Of a stretch of DNA of 64,000 bases, positions 62,650 through 64,000 are shown piece after piece. The notes under the pieces are model-generated. The model was not told the origin of the DNA and did not search any database. It was given only the letters and a program-made list of their open reading frames with translations. This stretch comes from an uncultured Bacilli bacterium (GTDB taxonomy: Bacteria > Bacillota_I > Bacilli_A > RF39 > UBA660): NCBI GenBank assembly GCA_934179675.1, contig CAKPQS010000001.1, positions 1-64,000 of the forward strand, written 5' to 3'. The position numbers were made by a program, and so were the translations under genes. Position 1 is the first letter of the stretch. Every line of letters starts with the position of its first letter.

Positions 62650-63461
62650 TTATTATCACCTATTCCATGAAATTCTTTATAAACTTCATCTTTTTTTAAA
62701 TTATATTTTTTAGCAATCATTTTTATTGCATCATTAGATTTCATACCATTATCGATTAATTCTTTTATTTCATCATTATAATTTTCATCTATTTCATCAT
62801 TTATAGAACCACTAACAACTATAACAAATTGACCTTTTAAAACTATTTTATCAATTAATTGACTTATATTTCCTCTATAAATTTCTTCATATTTTTTAGA
62901 TATTTCCCGGGAAATAGAAATATATCTGTCGCCAAAAACATTTTTCATATCTTCAAGTACTTCAATCAAACGGTGTGGTGCTTCATAAAAAATTAATGTA
63001 TGTTTTATTTTTTTTAAATTTTCTAATTCTTTAATTCTTTTAAATTGTTTAGCATTTAAAAAACCATAAAAAGAAAAAGGAAGTGGTGCAATACCAGAAG
63101 CAATCAATGCCGGAAGTAAAGCATTTGCACCAGGAAGTGCTACTACATTAAATCCTTTATTACTAGCTTCCCTAACAATAACATAACCAGGATCACTAAT
63201 AATCGGGCATCCTTGGTCACTAACTATTCCAACATTTTGGCCATTTTCCAAACATTCTAAAACTTTATCAATGTTTTTTCTCTCATTTTGTTCATTATTT
63301 GAAATTAATTTTTTTGATATTTTATAATATGAAAGAAGTATACCAGTTTCTCTTGTATCTTCGCAAAACAACACATCAACTTTTTTTAATACATCGAGTG
63401 CTCTTATTGTAATATCATCCATATTTCCAATTGGAACAGGAATTAAATATAATGTAGGCAT
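62646..63461 (-). CDS. rsmI: 16S rRNA 2'-O-methyltransferase RsmI
   Basis: RsmI methylates C1402 of 16S rRNA. The 271-residue protein has LYLIPVPIGNMDDITIRALDVL, CEDTRETG, VSDQGCPIISDPGYVIV (SAM site), LPGANALLPALIASGI and FYEAPHRL. A full-length C-terminal domain is present. AGGAGG precedes the ATG at 63461. Confidence 0.96.
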   Translation of the reverse strand: MPTLYLIPVPIGNMDDITIRALDVLKKVDVLFCEDTRETGILLSYYKISKKLISNNEQNERKNIDKVLECLENGQNVGIVSDQGCPIISDPGYVIVREASNKGFNVVALPGANALLPALIASGIAPLPFSFYGFLNAKQFKRIKELENLKKIKHTLIFYEAPHRLIEVLEDMKNVFGDRYISISREISKKYEEIYRGNISQLIDKIVLKGQFVIVVSGSINDEIDENYNDEIKELIDNGMKSNDAIKMIAKKYNLKKDEVYKEFHGIGDNK

Positions 63462-63470
63462 AAAAACCTC

Positions 63471-64000
63471 CTAACTAAAATAATTTTTTATTTCTTCTGT
63501 ATATTCGCCATTTTCATAAACATATAATGGATCCATAATCTTTAGTCCTGGTTTACCATTTTTCATACCTTCTACTAATAAAATATTAGCATTTTTCCCT
63601 TTATATGGGTAAACAAATCTTATTTTTTTAGGTTCAATATTATTTTTTCTCATAGTAAATAATATTTCCATTAAATTTTCAGGTCTATGAACAATAGCAA
63701 CTATACCATTATTTTTAAGTATTTTTTTTGATATTAAAATAACATCATTATAATCTAAATAAAAGGAATGACGAGCAATTTTTTTAGATATTGTTTTACT
63801 TACATTATCACCACTAAAATATGGTGGATTACAAACAACAACATCAAATGAATCACTTTCTAAAGATTTATAAAATTCTTTTATATCTTCATTATAAACT
63901 GTTATTTGGCTGTTCAAATTATTGATTTTAATACTTTCTAAAGAATTCAAATAACTTTCATTTTGTATTTCTACACCTATAATTTTAGCATTTGTTCGCA
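63471..64000 (-). CDS. TrmN6-type tRNA adenine methyltransferase, 5' end beyond window
   Basis: The frame runs to the window edge (…RTNAKIIGVEIQNESYLNSLES), so the N-terminus is missing; the ATG inside would be an artefact. The visible part has the GVEIQ strand, D in VYNEDIKEFY and the methylation motif DVVVCNPPYF, as in TrmN6/YabB, which methylate A37 of tRNA-Val. In Bacillus yabB lies next to yabC (rsmI), as here. Confidence 0.87.
   Translation of the reverse strand, partial: RTNAKIIGVEIQNESYLNSLESIKINNLNSQITVYNEDIKEFYKSLESDSFDVVVCNPPYFSGDNVSKTISKKIARHSFYLDYNDVILISKKILKNNGIVAIVHRPENLMEILFTMRKNNIEPKKIRFVYPYKGKNANILLVEGMKNGKPGLKIMDPLYVYENGEYTEEIKNYFS

Noticed and set aside
1..64000. TGA read as Trp (Mycoplasma code), suggested by the GGDEF gene and a TGA-TAA pair after rsmF
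   Set aside because: Many genes end in TGA with an ATGA overlap to the next start (for example at 34566, 41708, 42839, 54027, 55325), and htrA's TGA lies inside its terminator. All Trp codons seen in conserved genes are TGG.
1..64000. tRNA genes, rRNA genes, CRISPR arrays, insertion sequences
   Set aside because: I scanned the intergenic regions and found no cloverleaf, rRNA-like stretch, regularly spaced repeats or transposase.

Overview
This window (about 25% GC or lower by eye) carries the gene content of a small-genome, endospore-forming member of the Bacillota. The lineage looks like the uncultured gut Bacilli (RF39-like relatives of the Mollicutes). That placement is inference from extreme AT content, compact overlapping genes and clear Bacillus-type sporulation genes next to a reduced metabolism. 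TGA is a real stop codon here: many gene pairs are coupled by ATGA overlaps, so the genetic code is the standard bacterial one, not the Mycoplasma code. Most genes lie on the minus strand.

Layout. 0-5 kb: a GGDEF gene broken by an in-frame TGA, an unknown helical protein, a class B sortase, a CotY/CotZ-type cysteine-rich spore coat protein and a surface protein with aromatic WxxW repeats. 5-11 kb: a DUF368 lipid-carrier transporter, PncC/CinA-C, a DUF2207-like membrane protein, RsmF, then plus-strand cotJ genes (a CotJA-CotJB fusion followed by CotJC) and D-Ala-D-Ala ligase. 11-16 kb: TypA, a NERD-HRDC protein, a Nudix hydrolase and DUF421. 16-20 kb: an orphan pilin and the sporulation/shape block mbl-spoIIID-spoIIQ-spoIID in Bacillus order. 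20-30 kb: cell-envelope genes: a tandem thioredoxin protein, an OatA-like O-acyltransferase with two SGNH domains, a lipoteichoic-acid-synthase-type enzyme, SipW, HtrA, a HEPN Abi protein and two TasA/CalY-type fibre proteins, then CwlD. 30-37 kb: a very short alanyl-tRNA synthetase under a T-box, and two large unknown paralogs. 37-45 kb: a ZIP transporter, RNA-modification enzymes, rpsI-rplM behind an L13-type leader, truA preceded by three badly diverged genes sitting where ecfA1-ecfA2-ecfT should be, then rpsR-ssb-rpsF and ychF. 45-64 kb: abgT, DUF951, parB-parA, gmk, ftsH, tilS, ung, an AGCS symporter, rsmA, a G5/3D-domain protein, tatD, a small membrane protein, dut, spoVT, mfd, pth, rsmI and the start of a TrmN6-type methyltransferase. 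This last block joins gene sets that flank oriC in Bacillus.

How the genes work together. The sporulation genes cover engulfment and forespore-mother cell communication (SpoIID, SpoIIQ), the mother-cell regulator SpoIIID, the late forespore regulator SpoVT, cortex maturation (CwlD) and the coat (CotJAB, CotJC, CotY/Z-like). The envelope genes (DUF368, LtaS-like, OatA-like, sortase, SipW/TasA) indicate a Gram-positive wall with polyol-phosphate polymer and protein fibres. The most unusual objects are the catalytically dead ECF-like cassette, the paralogous giant proteins, the CotJA-CotJB fusion, the minimal AlaRS and the tandem-SGNH acyltransferase.
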